In this document: positions 24,202-38,916 of the stretch, one piece after another
Layout of the letters: the number at the start of each line of letters is the position of its first letter
How positions within the stretch are numbered: the stretch's first letter is position 1
NCBI GenBank assembly: GCA_009192285.1
Contig: CM018603.1
Location: forward strand, 1,775,802-1,839,801
Reading direction: 5' to 3'
Source of the DNA: Morchella semilibera
Lineage: Eukaryota; Ascomycota; Pezizomycetes; Pezizales; Morchellaceae
Length of the DNA stretch: 64,000 nt
The notes under the pieces: model-generated
What the model was told of the DNA's origin: nothing
Database searches by the model: none
What the model saw: the letters and a program-made list of their open reading frames with translations, nothing else
Position numbers and translations under genes: made by a program

Positions 24202-26514
24202 TTATGCGACAGTCCCGGCCATAGCCAGCAATAATGTATGAGCGATTACGTGCAGCGACCACAACCCGACCTTCTTAAATCGCCTTCGCCTGGCTTGATC
24301 ATCCACTACACTGCGAGCAAACCCTTCGTAGGTCTAAATAGATTTGTTAGCGGCTGTTTGAAATGCCTGGGACTGGGGTAACACCTCTGCAGACAGGTCG
24401 TCCATCAAGCCACTGTCGTAGATTGTCCAACTCCCGTCAAACTCGTCCTGCTTTTTTACAACACGGCAGTTGATGGGGATGTAGGTTTTTCGGCGGTTGA
24501 TGTATGCCACGATTGGTCTTATCAGTGCGTTGTTGACATAGCTGAGATCTCTTGTGAATAAAGGCACAGAGGCGCGAACATCGTTTAGCTGTATTCGGAG
24601 ATCCATTATAACGTATTTTTCGGCTTTCCTATCTTCCGACTTTCTGTTGTCGTTGTCAAAGAACTTTCTGGCCGAGTTCGAGGATACTGTAGCTTCCATT
24701 CGTTCGACGATGTCCTGGACCACCTGAGTAAACTGGAGGTCATTCTCCACTGGGAACATGATATCCGCAACGATGTCAACATTTCCACTCTGAATCCACG
24801 AGAACATCCCTCCTGCACCGTGATTTAGATGATCAATTTCAAGCCCGTCAATTCGGAGGCGGCTAGTCTTTTTCCACAGATTAGGAGTGCGGGAGCCGTT
24901 ATCTTTCAGCATCATCGAACTCACGCCGTGGCTCTGCCTGGGGTGTATTGTGAACAACGAGTCATCGAAAGAGCCAGACATCATGTTTGCACTCAAAAAG
25001 TCGTAGAATAACCATTGCTTTCTCAGTTGTGGAAGATCGCAAGAGAATATACTGAAAGAGAATGGGCGGAACCCATCTGGCTGCTGTACTGTTACTAAAA
25101 GATCCTCAAGCTTGAACGAATCGATCTCAAAGTCTCCTGGGACATGTTCATGCTTAAATGATCTGGGATCAACGCCCTCCTCCCAGCTAACGTGAGTCCG
25201 GTCGATTACCCCACGAACTCCTTTAATCTCGACATCTTTGAGAAGCCCCTTGCCGTTCATCCATTTTGTGAAGGAAAGGGTGACATTGACGGCGTCAATT
25301 GTAACGTCGAACTGAGTGTAATTCGTATTCTCCTCTTCCGCCGTAACAATATGGTTATGATTCTTTCCGCTTGTTTCGTCTGCGTGAGCTGCTGCGGCAG
25401 CTGCCGCCGCTGCAGTAACCGAAGATCCCTTACGAACGTTTTTGTTGCCTTGCTTCTCTCGACCAGGCCTACGGGATACGAAGACGTTTTTGAATGTGAT
25501 ACATCCACCTTTCCAGCTGGGAACGATGGCTGACTCAAAAACGACCTTGACCCCGGTTTCCTTCGTGAGATAGTTACCCACCGCTCTAGCAAGAGATTCT
25601 TGCGCAAACACAGTATTGACCAAGAGTATGGTCAACGAAACAAAGGTTGTAGTCCCGAGCACGATCCATAAAACCTGACCAAGCAGCAACCATGAGAAGA
25701 AAGCGCTGAGGTCATCCCAATTATATGGCCTCATCTGCCGTATCATGGCCCATTTCGTTCGGATCCTCAATCGCTGAAAGAACCCAGTTGCTGCCGCCAA
25801 CATCTCATCCTTTGTTGGCCGATGAATGTGAGAAATCCGGTCTAAAAGCCTATTCTCTTCGGGGTGTTTATTCAATACATCTCTTTTTACCGATTCGCTC
25901 TCCTCACTCTCAGTTTCGTTACTGCTCTTATTACCATTTTCATCCTCATTCCCGTTTTCGTTTGCATTAACACCAATGGTCCTATTTTTTTGCAGCCTTT
26001 TCCCTGCCCTTTGGTCAATTCCACTATGAGCTCCCCTTCCACCCCCACTCCGACCCCGGGGCGATGAATAACCCGCCCTCAACCTTGATAGAATTTTCAG
26101 CTTTGTCGACCTCCCCCCAGTATGAATACACCGAGACCAAGCAGCGCCCGCTATCCACGACATCTTTCGTCTATCCAGCACACTGCTAGTAGATGTCAAA
26201 CTCCTGTCCACTGTACTCACGGCACATGATTTCGTCTCTGAGGCGGCTGCAGTTGTTGGTGCACTTGTCCATACACAGAACCCCGCGAATCCACGAGAAA
26301 CAACATATTTTGACCTTGGACACCATAATGTCGCCGCCGCTCCGGCGGATGAGGAGAAAAATCGAGGTCGGTGTGGGAAGGAGTGTATTAATAGTCGAGA
26401 AGCGCCTCCAACTGATGCTGGAGTAGCTGAGGAAGATAACAGGGAATTGTGGAGCAATGGGAGGACAGCGTCCCAAATGCTGGCGTACAACCTACGGCCA
26501 GGACTTATGGCCAT
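24202..26514 (-). CDS. MDM31: Mitochondrial inner-membrane protein Mdm31 family
   Basis: Mdm31/Mdm32 proteins sit in the mitochondrial inner membrane and affect mitochondrial shape, mtDNA inheritance and lipid homeostasis. Exon 1 is 26514-24385 and exon 2 is 24333-24202; 753 aa. The N-terminus is Ser/Ala/Arg-rich, as expected of a targeting peptide. An Asn/Glu low-complexity segment follows, then IRTKWAMIRQMRPYNWDDL. The first membrane segment is at about residues 271-302, and then comes the intermembrane-space body with TKETGVKVVFESAIVPSWKG and GMFSWIQSGNVDIVADIMFP. I infer a 51-nt terminal intron (24384-24334, GTGTTA...TTTAG with branch GCTAAC). It replaces a short read-through tail by YEGFARSVVDDQ and KKVGLWSLHVIAHTLLLAMA, the expected second membrane segment. 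The start is the first ATG of the frame. Confidence 0.87.
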
Positions 26515-27126
26515 GTTCTCATCGGCATGTGTTCGGCTGGGATACTGTGATGGTGAAGGGTCAATGGTTATCGAAATTTGATTCCCGGGGGTGTGGTTTG
26601 CGGGGCGAAGAATGACGATATGGTTTATTTTGCGGCAGCACTTTCACAAGCGAGAACCAGATTAGCACTGTGCTGCAGATATTACGGCGCTGCAAAATCT
26701 TCTTTGAAAAGTTTAGGTCGGAATTTCCACAAAAACAACATATTTATAAATGATTGGCGCTTTGTTTCACCAAATTGGACTGTGTTTTGTGCATATAGAC
26801 TATTCATAAATGCCCTCGTCACGTGCAAGTACTTAACACTCCATGAAATATCACTCGACCTCCACCAAAACTAAGATTCTTGAAACATGTCTACGGTACT
26901 GTAGGTTTTGTTGCGTTTCGCTCTTAAGAGCTGTAACAAAACCGACCTATTCATTCTTTGTTTGTTTAGGAAAATAATCCTCATGTATAGAAGCCGTTAC
27001 AATGTAACAAATAAATCTCAAAAGAAATCCCTTTAGCATCATGACCTAAAGGGAAATCTTCCACCTCGTCCTAAAGTTATCTCACCATTAGAGATCAAGC
27101 TTAAGACTGAGGACAAATACAATCTA
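26515..27126. other. Intergenic, 612 bp
   Basis: Upstream of Mdm31 and downstream of the next minus-strand gene. I see no coding region or element. Confidence 0.5.
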
Positions 27127-28270
27127 TCAGAGCATCTGTGTGCCAATTGCAATTGCGATAGCTAAGGAGGTCCAGGCGAAAAACCAGAACGAACGATAAG
27201 CAGACTCTGCCCAAGACAAGGCGCCATTTACTTCTCCAACCCCTGTTGGGCGTGTAGGAAGATCTGTCGGTGTGTTGTTTGAAGCTTGAATAGCAGAGGT
27301 AGGAAACTTATTATATGAGATAAAAAGATCAATCGTTGATTTTACAGCGTTAGGATTGTCTACAATCTTCGGGATCATAGACATGCTCAAACTTTTAGTT
27401 TTTATACCCTATTTAATAGAGTTAATACGTATGAATTGAAACACAAGAGGAAATATATACCTCGCTAGAGGTCTCCGCTTGGTAGGATAACTCTTGTGCA
27501 GCTACAGACTGGCGCAGTTTCACAAGATCTTGCAGATCGAATCGATCCTGCATTACTATTTTGCAGTAGGTTTGGCATGTGGGTGTATGGATGCTTCCAT
27601 CCAGCTGTGGGTTTGCCCTTTGGCATTCCATCTAGGTAAGAAGCCCTGGTAAACAAGAAGAACCCAGATAAATGGTTTGAGACTTACAATGCACTCTTTT
27701 AGATTATCTAGGGGCTCTAGACAGTCATCATGAATAAGCTTTTATGCGGACCCTGAGAAAGAAAGGATCGTACCCAAAGGGAGCAAATCTCGTTTTGAAA
27801 CACCGGGTTTGAACTTGTTTATAAAAGGACCCAGTGTTCTATCGTAGCAATCTGAACGGCACCCGGTATAGCCTTTGATATCGACAGTAGGAGACATATA
27901 TGTTTCGGTGCAATCAAGCTAGAACCAAGGATGTGTGTTTAATAAGTCTCATTGGATGCGTAGAAATGATACAGGGGAAGGCACGACATACTACACACTG
28001 TTCTGTGAGTAGAACCTCGGAATCATCAGGGTTCTAGTGGGTATATATTTGACATTAGCTACTGAACGGCAAGGTATCAGTGAAAATCGGTTGAAGAAAC
28101 AAACAGGGGCCGAAGTATACCGGGCTTGCAAGGCAAGAATTATGACAATCAGTGTCCATGTCAAAATAACCGTGAATCCAACAGATTTCTTTACATAATG
28201 ACAGTTTATCTGCCATAACCAGCGAGATACTGGTAAGCAAAAGCGTAGTAAGGATCGACGACAACTTCAT
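27127..28270 (-). CDS. Secreted cysteine-hairpin repeat protein (three CxxxC...CxxxC units), unknown function
   Basis: I do not recognise a family. Model of six exons: 28270-28121, 28033-27992, 27918-27774, 27716-27688, 27631-27461, 27408-27127; 272 aa, all borders GT-AG and in phase. Residues 1-20 are a clear signal peptide ending VMA. Three units follow, each CxxxC then CxxxC: C26/C30/C42/C46, C63/C67/C84/C88 and C121/C125/C141/C145, with 11, 16 and 15 residues between the pairs. This spacing is that of alpha-hairpinin-type helical hairpins held by two disulfides. Introns cut units 2 and 3 at the same place (between the 2nd and 3rd residue of the first CxxxC, phase 0), pointing to exon duplication. 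The C-terminus is strongly hydrophobic (SFWFFAWTSLAIAIAIG), suggesting a GPI signal or a membrane anchor. An effector or surface role is only a guess. Confidence 0.72.
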
Positions 28271-28668
28271 TTCCTTTTTTTTTTTTGAAAAGAAGTACGT
28301 AGCCCTATTAAGTTATTAATGAGTTTATGTAGAATCGAGTGCTATAAGGAAATAGCGAAGTAAAGCAAAGCGAAGATTTTGAGCCGTAAAGGAAGAAGGG
28401 GGAATGGAAGAATTGAGAGCCGGAGCTTACTTGTATGGTGAGAGGTGGTATTAAGAGCCTAGCTACATGTGCATTTCCAGAAGAGATGGTAATGTGGAGA
28501 GCGAGTTGGACACATATCAGCCAGTATTTCAGGGTAAGGACACAAGCAACAGCTTTTCAAAGATTATGGGTAAAGAAAACGCTAATTACGATAAATAATT
28601 ACATACACACTTCTATCATATTGATGCAATATCGACCGCATTTGTACGGATATCGCGTCTACAGCGCA
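28271..28668. other. Intergenic, 398 bp
   Basis: Promoter side of the secreted hairpin protein, with a poly-T run just upstream of its ATG (28276-28285). No gene is seen. Confidence 0.5.
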
Positions 28669-30046
28669 CTACAACTTTGCGTTGGTCTGAGCAAATACCA
28701 CTTTGTTCTTGATGCTGCCCACACCCTCAAGGCCGATCTCTATAATATCTCCGTCATTTAGCCATTGTTGAGGAGATTTACCCATTCCAACTCCTTGTGG
28801 CCTACCAAACTATCAGCTATTGATAATTCCTCATAAAATAGATCATCGCTTACGTTCCAGTAAAAAGAATGTCACCAGGCACTAGTGTGGTTCCTTGTGA
28901 CAGGAACGCGATCGTTTTTGCTACAGAGAATATCATGTCTGCAGTCGAAGAGTCTTGCATAGTCTTACCGTTGACCTAAAGATGATACCGTAAGCATTTC
29001 CGAGCCTAGAAGTAGTCATAATTGCTATACCTTTGTTGATATTCGAAGGTTTTGGGGGTCTTTGATAAGCTTAGGGCTAATGATAGCAGGCCCCATGGGG
29101 GCCCATCCATCAAATCCTTTCCCCAACGACCTAGGCCTGAATTAACACAAGATCTCGTGCAAATACAATTTATTTACTTGCCATTGGCCACCACCCTTCT
29201 TCAATTGCCAGTCTCTGTGGCTCACATCGTTTCCCACGGTGTAGCCTAAAACATATTCCAAGGCCTTGTCCTCTGAGACATCTCTCGCCTCTTTTCCAAT
29301 GATAGCAACAAGTTCACATTCATAGTCGAGGCCGGGGTCAGATTGGACAACACTGTGAACCGGAATGGGGTCTGGATTAGAGAGTTAGGGCAATCCTTCT
29401 AGGATCTATTTTTAGGCTGTCCGATATCATCTGCGGGGCGACTTTTGAATACATACCAAAAGGTCCCGCAATGGAAGTAACAGGTTTGTACTTGTTTGTC
29501 AGCATGGGTTCCGGGTTCACTAGAATTCAAGCTTAAAACTTACGAAAACTACTGGGAACTTTGGAATCGGCATATTTGACTAATGATAGCGATATTAGTA
29601 TTGGAGCTATGTTTATAGAAAATTTAGTTTATCAAATACCTCTTTTGCGTGTTGGGCATAGTTGAGGCCTAAGCATCTCACAGTTCTAATATCCTCCATC
29701 GCAAGTGGGGATAGAAGTTTTCTGATATCCTGCTCGACTCATGATATCTGGTAAGCTCTTATGTTAAGGTAACGAGGCATTAAAGGTCCATTAGGGTGGA
29801 TATAATACTATGGCTTTCTCAGTAACATTGTGGTTAGCATTGAGTATGTCTCCTTCGATAAGCTTGGCTTTGAGTGCCTTGGACACATCAGTAGTTCCGT
29901 GGGGGAGAACGGCGTCGCCGTAGTATGTCTTTCCGTCTCCAGCCACGAATCGGACGAGACGCTGCGCCAGTAGAATTAGAAATAAACTAATAAATGTATC
30001 ACGGCGGCAAGATAAAACATCATACCGAGAATGTGTGAGACGACAT
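28669..30046 (-). CDS. Fumarylacetoacetate hydrolase (FAH) family protein, with one apparent +1 frameshift
   Basis: FAH-fold hydrolases of this small type cleave acylpyruvates or decarboxylate oxaloacetate, using a divalent metal. Nine exons: 30046-30026, 29961-29809, 29729-29640, 29579-29544, 29490-29457, 29371-29178, about 29130-29031, 28975-28854, 28801-28669. The join reads [114 protein letters not shown] and [15 protein letters not shown]. The Glu-x-Glu metal motif (ECEL) is present. Between exons 6 and 7 (GGGQW to GKGFDGW) no splice choice keeps the frame. Removing one base (for example in CCCC at 29121-29124) gives 293 aa in frame. This is either an assembly error or a disabled copy. 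Confidence 0.8.
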
Positions 30047-31162
30047 ATTGAGAATGGTAATTATGTTGAAAGGTGGAATTCTAAAGGTTTTGGAGTTAAT
30101 TGACTGTTGAGCTGAGGTCCCGTTGCTGTTAAAAGCTATATCGGCTAACCGGCTATCTTCCATAACGCATAGCTGCTGCGCCAAGGTAAGTACTCTACAG
30201 TGTGGATGGACAGTGCAACCTCCGCCAAGGATCTCCACATATCTGATAGCTGCGCTTCCTGGTAGATATGAAGCGAACAGGCATACAGCGAGATGTTCTC
30301 TCGCTATATAGACTCTGTCTGAGAGAATCTAGGAAGAAGCCATTGGTATGTATTCCCTTTGTCTAAGTGATATCCCGGTGGTTTGTAACAAGAACGCTAT
30401 CTAACACGTACAGGATGCAAGAGAGAATTTCCGCAACTTTGCCAGGTTAGTTGGTATTCGATAAGTTCCATCACCTAAAACACTCTAAATAAGATGTAGG
30501 GACGAATTCCGGGCGCACCTTGATATCAAAAAGAAAGACTTTGCAACAATTGAGCACCTATTAAGAGTAGGACAGAAGAAATTGGAAACCTATTCGCAGC
30601 CCGGAATAAAGAATATCTTTCGTTGATTCTATACAAGGCCGGAGGAGGGATGGGGAAGGTTATGGTCAATGTGGCCTAGGAATGAGCTACTGTTCGGTTC
30701 AGTTGCTCATTTGCTCAGCTCCTGTGGAGTTATGCTCTCTAGGTTGCAATTGGGAAGGAATTATAGTTTATAACGCCGTATAATCAACCTTCAATCGAAT
30801 TTCAATTTGGTGCCAAGTAGACATGCACTACCTCTTGAGACAGGACAGCACAACTACCTATTATATCCTGGTCGGCACAGGGAATTTCGTTTTTTTTTAT
30901 CACCTTGGCGCCCTTTCTCCCGTAGTGCTGAAAATAATGTTTTTCTTGATATACAATAACGAACCTCTAAACTGCTTTCTGCCAGTTAAATGGCAGCGGG
31001 CAAGGAACCTACGACTTCCTGCCTTCGCTTTCAAGCTCAAAGCACAAAATAAGAAGGAATTGACGAGCAACAACCTGTGGAATCACTATTGCAGCCGATA
31101 AAAAAAAATGCAAATGTCAAACGGATTGAGTCTACCACGGATTGCTCAATGATTCGTGGTGT
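30047..31162. other. Intergenic, 1.1 kb
   Basis: Lies upstream of the FAH gene and downstream of lumazine synthase. An open frame at 30823-31101 (+) has no family signature and no convincing context. Nothing else is supported. Confidence 0.5.
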
Positions 31163-32141
31163 CTACGGCCCAATGACACCATCCGCCCAGAGCTTTCTCT
31201 TAGCACCCATTTCGACAGCTGCGTCCTGCATTAGCCCCAAATAGAGGAATATTCCACAGTGAAAAGTAGCTCACCTGCTTCACCCCAATCTTCACCGTGG
31301 TTGTGGCCATCTGAGGTTAACCCAGCACGTTTCTTTGCTTGATCTTCACTAAGAACAGTCTTCAAGAAGTTAGAAACACCGCATTTCGACGAGACTTGAA
31401 ATAGATATCCCCCTACCAGTAGCCCAAATATAACCGGGACACCAAAATCCAATTGGAGTCTCATCAATCCACGAGAGACTGACTCCGCAATGTGTTCAAA
31501 GTGCACCGTATCGCCCTTAATCAACACCCCAATGGCAATGATAGCATCGAATGGCCCTTTGCTAGAGGTTCCAGTGGTGGAACCGGGGATTGGAGTTGAA
31601 CTGCGGCCAAGCCCCCCAAGGAGGTCCCCAGAAGGAGCCGAAGAAGCTTGGACCTGAGAGGCAGCATACAATCTGGGTGATTAAAGTCTTAGATATTGGC
31701 TTTACTTTTATTTATGAAACATCACACTTTCTTTAAATGGGTGGGATGGACGGGAATATGTAATAGCTCCCCAACGTATCAGGGAGCAATGGTGATGCAG
31801 GAGGTGTTTCTCAAAGGGAAATCGAACCGTTGAACGGCTATTGGCAGTTCCCAACTACCAGGGACGCTCTGCGTAATTATATTCAATGGCTTCACGCCGC
31901 GTTCTAGAAGCTTTTTCTTCGCGCCTTCCACGAGGGGTGTAATCAAGGTAGAGTTCCAGCGGGCGTGCACAATGAGAACACGGAGGTTGGAGCCTGAAAG
32001 TTTATTTTATTGGAATCTATATTGGAATTTTGGGGGGGTATTGATTGGTGTGAAGAGGGACAGTAAGTTCACGGAATGGATGCAAGAAAACATACCATCC
32101 AATGCCTCAACTTCACCAGGGCCTTTAGCGCCAGAAAACAT
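31163..32141 (-). CDS. RIB4: 6,7-dimethyl-8-ribityllumazine synthase
   Basis: Penultimate enzyme of riboflavin synthesis: joins 5-amino-6-ribitylaminouracil with 3,4-dihydroxybutanone 4-phosphate. Five exons: 32141-32096, 31993-31828, 31672-31417, 31359-31275, 31218-31163; 202 aa, the normal fungal size. Landmarks in order: [13 protein letters not shown] (substrate-binding Trp), [33 protein letters not shown], then [14 protein letters not shown] with the catalytic His, [18 protein letters not shown], and [14 protein letters not shown] at the C-terminus. The 57-nt intron after FGLL (31416-31360) and the acceptor ACGCAG before CTGTCGAA give this continuous match. A Ser/Gly-rich insert between QVQASS and KGPFDA is typical of filamentous fungi. 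Confidence 0.93.
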
Positions 32142-35100
32142 TTTGATTTTTCTTGTATTTAGCTGAACAACGAGCTGGTGAGAAATTGGATGGATTGATC
32201 GATTCGGAAGATGGGAGATGGGAAAGAGAGTGATGGTGGAAGAGAAATTAGTAGCGATAGGAGGAGAAGGTGGTGGGGGTGGACATGTGAGTGTGGGGCG
32301 AGGGACAACGCAGAGAGTATGAATAACGACAGATCGGGGGTCTAGGGAAATAGAATTGATATCTCTAGTCCTATTTATAGCAGATCTACATGCGCTTTCA
32401 TAACTAAAAACAAGAGACGACAAAAAAGCTTCTTTTTAGTTATGCACTGCTCTTTTCCAACGCCCGCCTTTCCCCCTTCTCATTGAATCCTGTCTGCGAG
32501 CCACGTCACTCAAGTCTTTAACTGCGGAATTCACGTGATAAATGCCAAGACCGCGATGAAAGGTTTGTTGAGTACATGGAGTACATACTCCAGAGCTGCA
32601 TGTACCTACATGTACCTACACTGGTCCTACAGTACGAAGTACTACTATAGAGTACCCACTTCCCTAATATCTTAAGATTGTAGCTGCATATTCCCTTTGT
32701 GGCTGAACTTGTGATAGAGTATGGGTGTTGGAGCTCTGTTAGCATCATTTGAACGTCTTATGCAGCTAGGCCGACATTGTTGAGGTTGGGATAAAAAACA
32801 GTAGTCTGCAGCTGAGAAAGCTTAATACCATCCATTTGCGGTAGGCAATTCCCACCAAGCAAAGCATAGGTTATTCCTGCCTGTAGGGAGGCAAGTGATG
32901 TTTGGACTCCTGCAAAGTTAAGGTTCGCTCAATGGCGTATTGGCAGCAAACGAAGTACTACATACATGTATGACTTGCGTTCGGCACCGCACATACTCGT
33001 ACGAGTACATTTAGATGTAGGTACTGTCGTTCACGGGGTGATGTGCTGACGGATCCCACCAAAGAGAAACAGCCCCTGGCTGTCAACACCCAGTGTCCGT
33101 CAATACCCACTGAGTGACAGTGCCTACACATGTATCCAAACCCCATTTCTTCATGTGTATTACCTCTACTAAACGGCAGTAAAGGGCTGAGCACAAGTAC
33201 ACGAACTGTTACGGAATTGAGCATACACAGAGAAATAAATAATCACCTACCTACTTTATGATCAAGAAGGGTCAGCCCCATTCCTGTCATATTAATGTAG
33301 TTTGTGAAGAATTAACAAACATGTAAGCAGCCAAACCTCAGCTGAGGTTAAATGCCGATCAGTCACCGGTCTCTAGTATTCCAAACGAAGCAATCATATA
33401 TCCTAGTTCGCTCACGGTTCAGCCCTGCAAAATATAATATTGCCGTTAGTCTTTCATATCACGCTGAAAAGGCGACATCTTAGTAAGTTAGGTTATATAT
33501 CTCTTCTGTGAGTAGGCCGGCAGCATGTGGCAATCCTGGGAGTAGCATAACTCGTGATCGTGACACAGCTGTAGGGCTGGAAGCACGTTTTGGCCAACCA
33601 ATCTAATAAAAGAACAAAGAAAGATACTCTAAATCAGCCGCAAAGTTGTTTCACCCATTATCGTCGATAACTCTCGCCAAAAACCCAAGCCCCCCCGGAG
33701 TCTGCCCAGACTTTCCCTTGCTCCGGACCAAAAGCCCTCACGAAATACCTTTAGAGGGTAGTTTCGTGATCAATTGCGTAACAAGCACGATCCGCTGCCA
33801 AAAACGCTCCTGTCGTACGAAATTCTAGCTTTCGGTGGAGCCGATTTTAAAGTTGGAAAAAGAAAGTCTGGGGAAACTCTGAAGATTATCCTAAACCCTT
33901 TGCACAGAGGCCGAATCAAAAGGGAAGGAAGAGTTTTTACCTTCTACTGCTCTAGCAAGTTCGGTCAAATCAAGAGGGAGGATTATTGCGGGTATTTAAT
34001 GAAGATACATGGTCGTTGATTGGGGTTGGGTGAAGGATGTTTGTTTCTTTTTTTAGTACATCGTCTGTTGTTGCTTGCTCATAGTCAGCCGCTTTCGAAC
34101 ATGAAAAAAAAACTAGCTTAGCTTCTCGGAGCATTGAACTTTTGCATTCTTTTGATCCAATACGATCCAAAAACAGCGCCCGCTATCCGTGCCGATTAAT
34201 AACCAGACATGCAGGATATAACTGGTAGAAAGCAGAGTAATAACACAGTGGTTCCTGGGTTCTCGATAGTATATTAGAGGTGAAGCTAGTTGTGTCTGGG
34301 TATTTATCATCTCACTCACCCTCGCCCCATGAGCTTTCTTTAAGTCGGATTGAAGTCCTGCTTCCTATTTCTAGAAACACTGCTGCACGACGTTATGAAT
34401 AAGGAGCGGAAACCGAAAGTAATAACTCTAGGGAAAGCTATCTATGGAAAGGAAAGCTGTGGGAGAACGCCGAGACACAGGGTATTAAAAAAAAAAAAAA
34501 AAGGCGGGATCCCTTTTTAGAACTATAAACTGATAAGAAAATCACCAGTGAATTCTCTTTGCTATCAATTCAGCAGAAATACCAAGGTGCCTAAAATGTT
34601 GCGTGGCAGTCCCAACGCACGTACAGGTCCTTTTCTTTGCAACACTGGGCTGGTACCTAGAACCATCGAAATTTAGTGCTAGAAGGACCGCGAGTAGCAT
34701 GTGTACTAATAGGTGATCTAATAGGTGATTGGAATGCAAAGGTTTCTGTGCTCCGTATCTAGCAGGTCTGAAGTGGGGAAAGAGCTGATCGGATCCCCTG
34801 TGGTCTGGTGGCAGTCTTTCCCTGTCTTTGAAGGGCCCCTTTCCGCCCAAGGCTGGGCGTGCATGGGGTAGGAGGGGCTACGAGGGGTGTGGGTGGACCG
34901 TCGAGTTGGGTGGGATAGCTCAAGCTGCTGTGTGCTGCAGCAGCCCGCCAGACAAGCAAGCAGACACGAGAACTTCCCCTCCTCCGCCTTCAATTCTTAC
35001 TCCACGGACCCAGCCTGACTAGAGTACTTAAGAGCCCGTAATCCCTCCTACTCTGCCCGTCTTTCTTCCTCTCGCCCAGGTCATTTCATCAAACCCCACC

Positions 35101-35288
35101 CATCCATTTAACCTCTTCCAATTGCCCTCGTTGGCCCACCTCCAACGGCCTTCCCATCAATTCATCAATCATATCGATTAATCAACCCATCAATCCATCA
35201 AGAGAATTCCCTCATTATCATCACAACCTCTATCTAGGTTGAACAAAATCCTTTACAGAGACCTTATTTTCAGTTTATAGATATCACA
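32142..35288. other. Divergent intergenic region, 3.1 kb
   Basis: Between RIB4 (-) and GFA1 (+). It contains tandem TACATGTACC-like words at about 32600-32615, a MITE-like element at 33017-33127 and a poly-A run at 34487-34502. About 300 bp of C/T-rich leader precede the GFA1 start. The open frames at 33646-34019 have no family signature and are not called. Confidence 0.55.
33017..33127. mobile_element. MITE-like element, family B copy 1
   Basis: About 111 bp with terminal arms GTAGGTACTGTCGTTCAC (33017-33034) and its imperfect complement ending at 33127. The interior (GCTGACGGA..., AAGAGAAACAGCC..., TCAAC...) matches the element at 38434-38533 along most of its length, so they are two copies of one family. 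Confidence 0.65.
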
Positions 35289-37799
<2,511 letters not shown>

Positions 37800-38433
37800 A
37801 TTTCGGATTTTTTCTTTATGAGGGAGGGAAAAGCGGCTTTTTTTTTTTAATGAAGCGGTGATTTGTTTTTTTGTTGAGGGCTTTCAATACCCGCTAGGAA
37901 AGACTTTCTTCTGTTCTTTTTTGGTTTAATCACAAATTGTGGAATCCTTTCCCCTCATACTTGGGAGAGAGACTGTGAGTTCAACGTGAAGCTGTGCAGT
38001 AGTACTTAGTAGTGGCAGTGCAGTGGTGATGGTAGTAGTAGTGGTAGTGATGTTAGTACCTAGTAGTTTCGTGTGACTCTAGTGCAATTGGACTCTAGCC
38101 CGACCGGCCCTTCAATTTCTCTGACATTGGTAGTTGCTGCGGTGGTACCAACTAGAAAGCGCAAAGAGAAGGGGGGGTGGGGGGAAGGGACGGTACCGAC
38201 CTGTCCATCTTTTTTAACTGGGCCATCGGGGAGAGAAAAAAAAGAACGCATAGCCTACATGCATACCCATACATCCGCAGCTTGGCTAGATGGTAATTGA
38301 AGCAATTGCGATGGTGTGGTGCAAACACGACGGGGTCCAGCCCGTACCACAGTGCCAGAATCAAAATGCCATAGTGACGTCAGAGCAGAGCTCTCCGTCT
38401 CGCTTGTGGCTGAGTTATGGATACATGTATTGT

Positions 38434-38533
38434 ACCTACTGTCGTTCACTGGACTGGACCGTGTTGACGGAACAAGCCAAAAGAGAGACAGCCAAGCCAG
38501 GTTTTACCCGCAATCCCGTGAACGACAGTAGGT
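38434..38533. mobile_element. MITE-like element, family B copy 2
   Basis: Perfect 16-bp terminal inverted repeats ACCTACTGTCGTTCAC (38434-38449) and its complement (38518-38533). The interior matches the element at 33017-33127 (TTGACGGA, AAAGAGAGACAGCC and so on). No coding capacity. Confidence 0.7.
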
Positions 38534-38838
38534 GCCGGCGACGGGTTCGTGCGTTGTGTAGGTACGCACACATATCTACCTACATAACACAAACCTGCCA
38601 GATCGTGAGAGTGCCGGGAATCTGGCAGGGTTTGGAAAAGAAAAAGCAGAAGCCCAAGCCAAAAAGCCAAAAAGCCAAAAAGCCAAAGTTCAGGGATGGT
38701 GCTAATTTATACAGGGTGTGAGGGCTTGCACGTTTCCACTATTTCGTACATGTACGGTATTGGAAGGTCTTCTATACCAATGCACCGCCACCTGTTGACA
38801 GACTTACCCCTGCCCCCGGAGTATAGTACTCTACAGTG

Positions 38839-38916
38839 GTGGGTAATAAGTCATCGGATAGCCTAGCCACAATATTCACAATATTGTGGTGTTCCGTCCG
38901 ATGACTTGTTACCCAC
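38839..38916. repeat. Inverted-repeat element with nested palindrome
   Basis: Arms GTGGGTAATAAGTCATCGGA (38839-38858) and TCCGATGACTTGTTACCCAC (38897-38916) differ at one or two bases. Between them a second palindrome, CCACAATATT...AATATTGTGG, sits at about 38867-38889. It could fold as a long hairpin or be a small MITE. Confidence 0.65.

Noticed and set aside
30823-31101. 92-codon plus-strand frame
   Set aside because: No homology pattern, no Kozak-like context, and it lies in an AT-rich gap.
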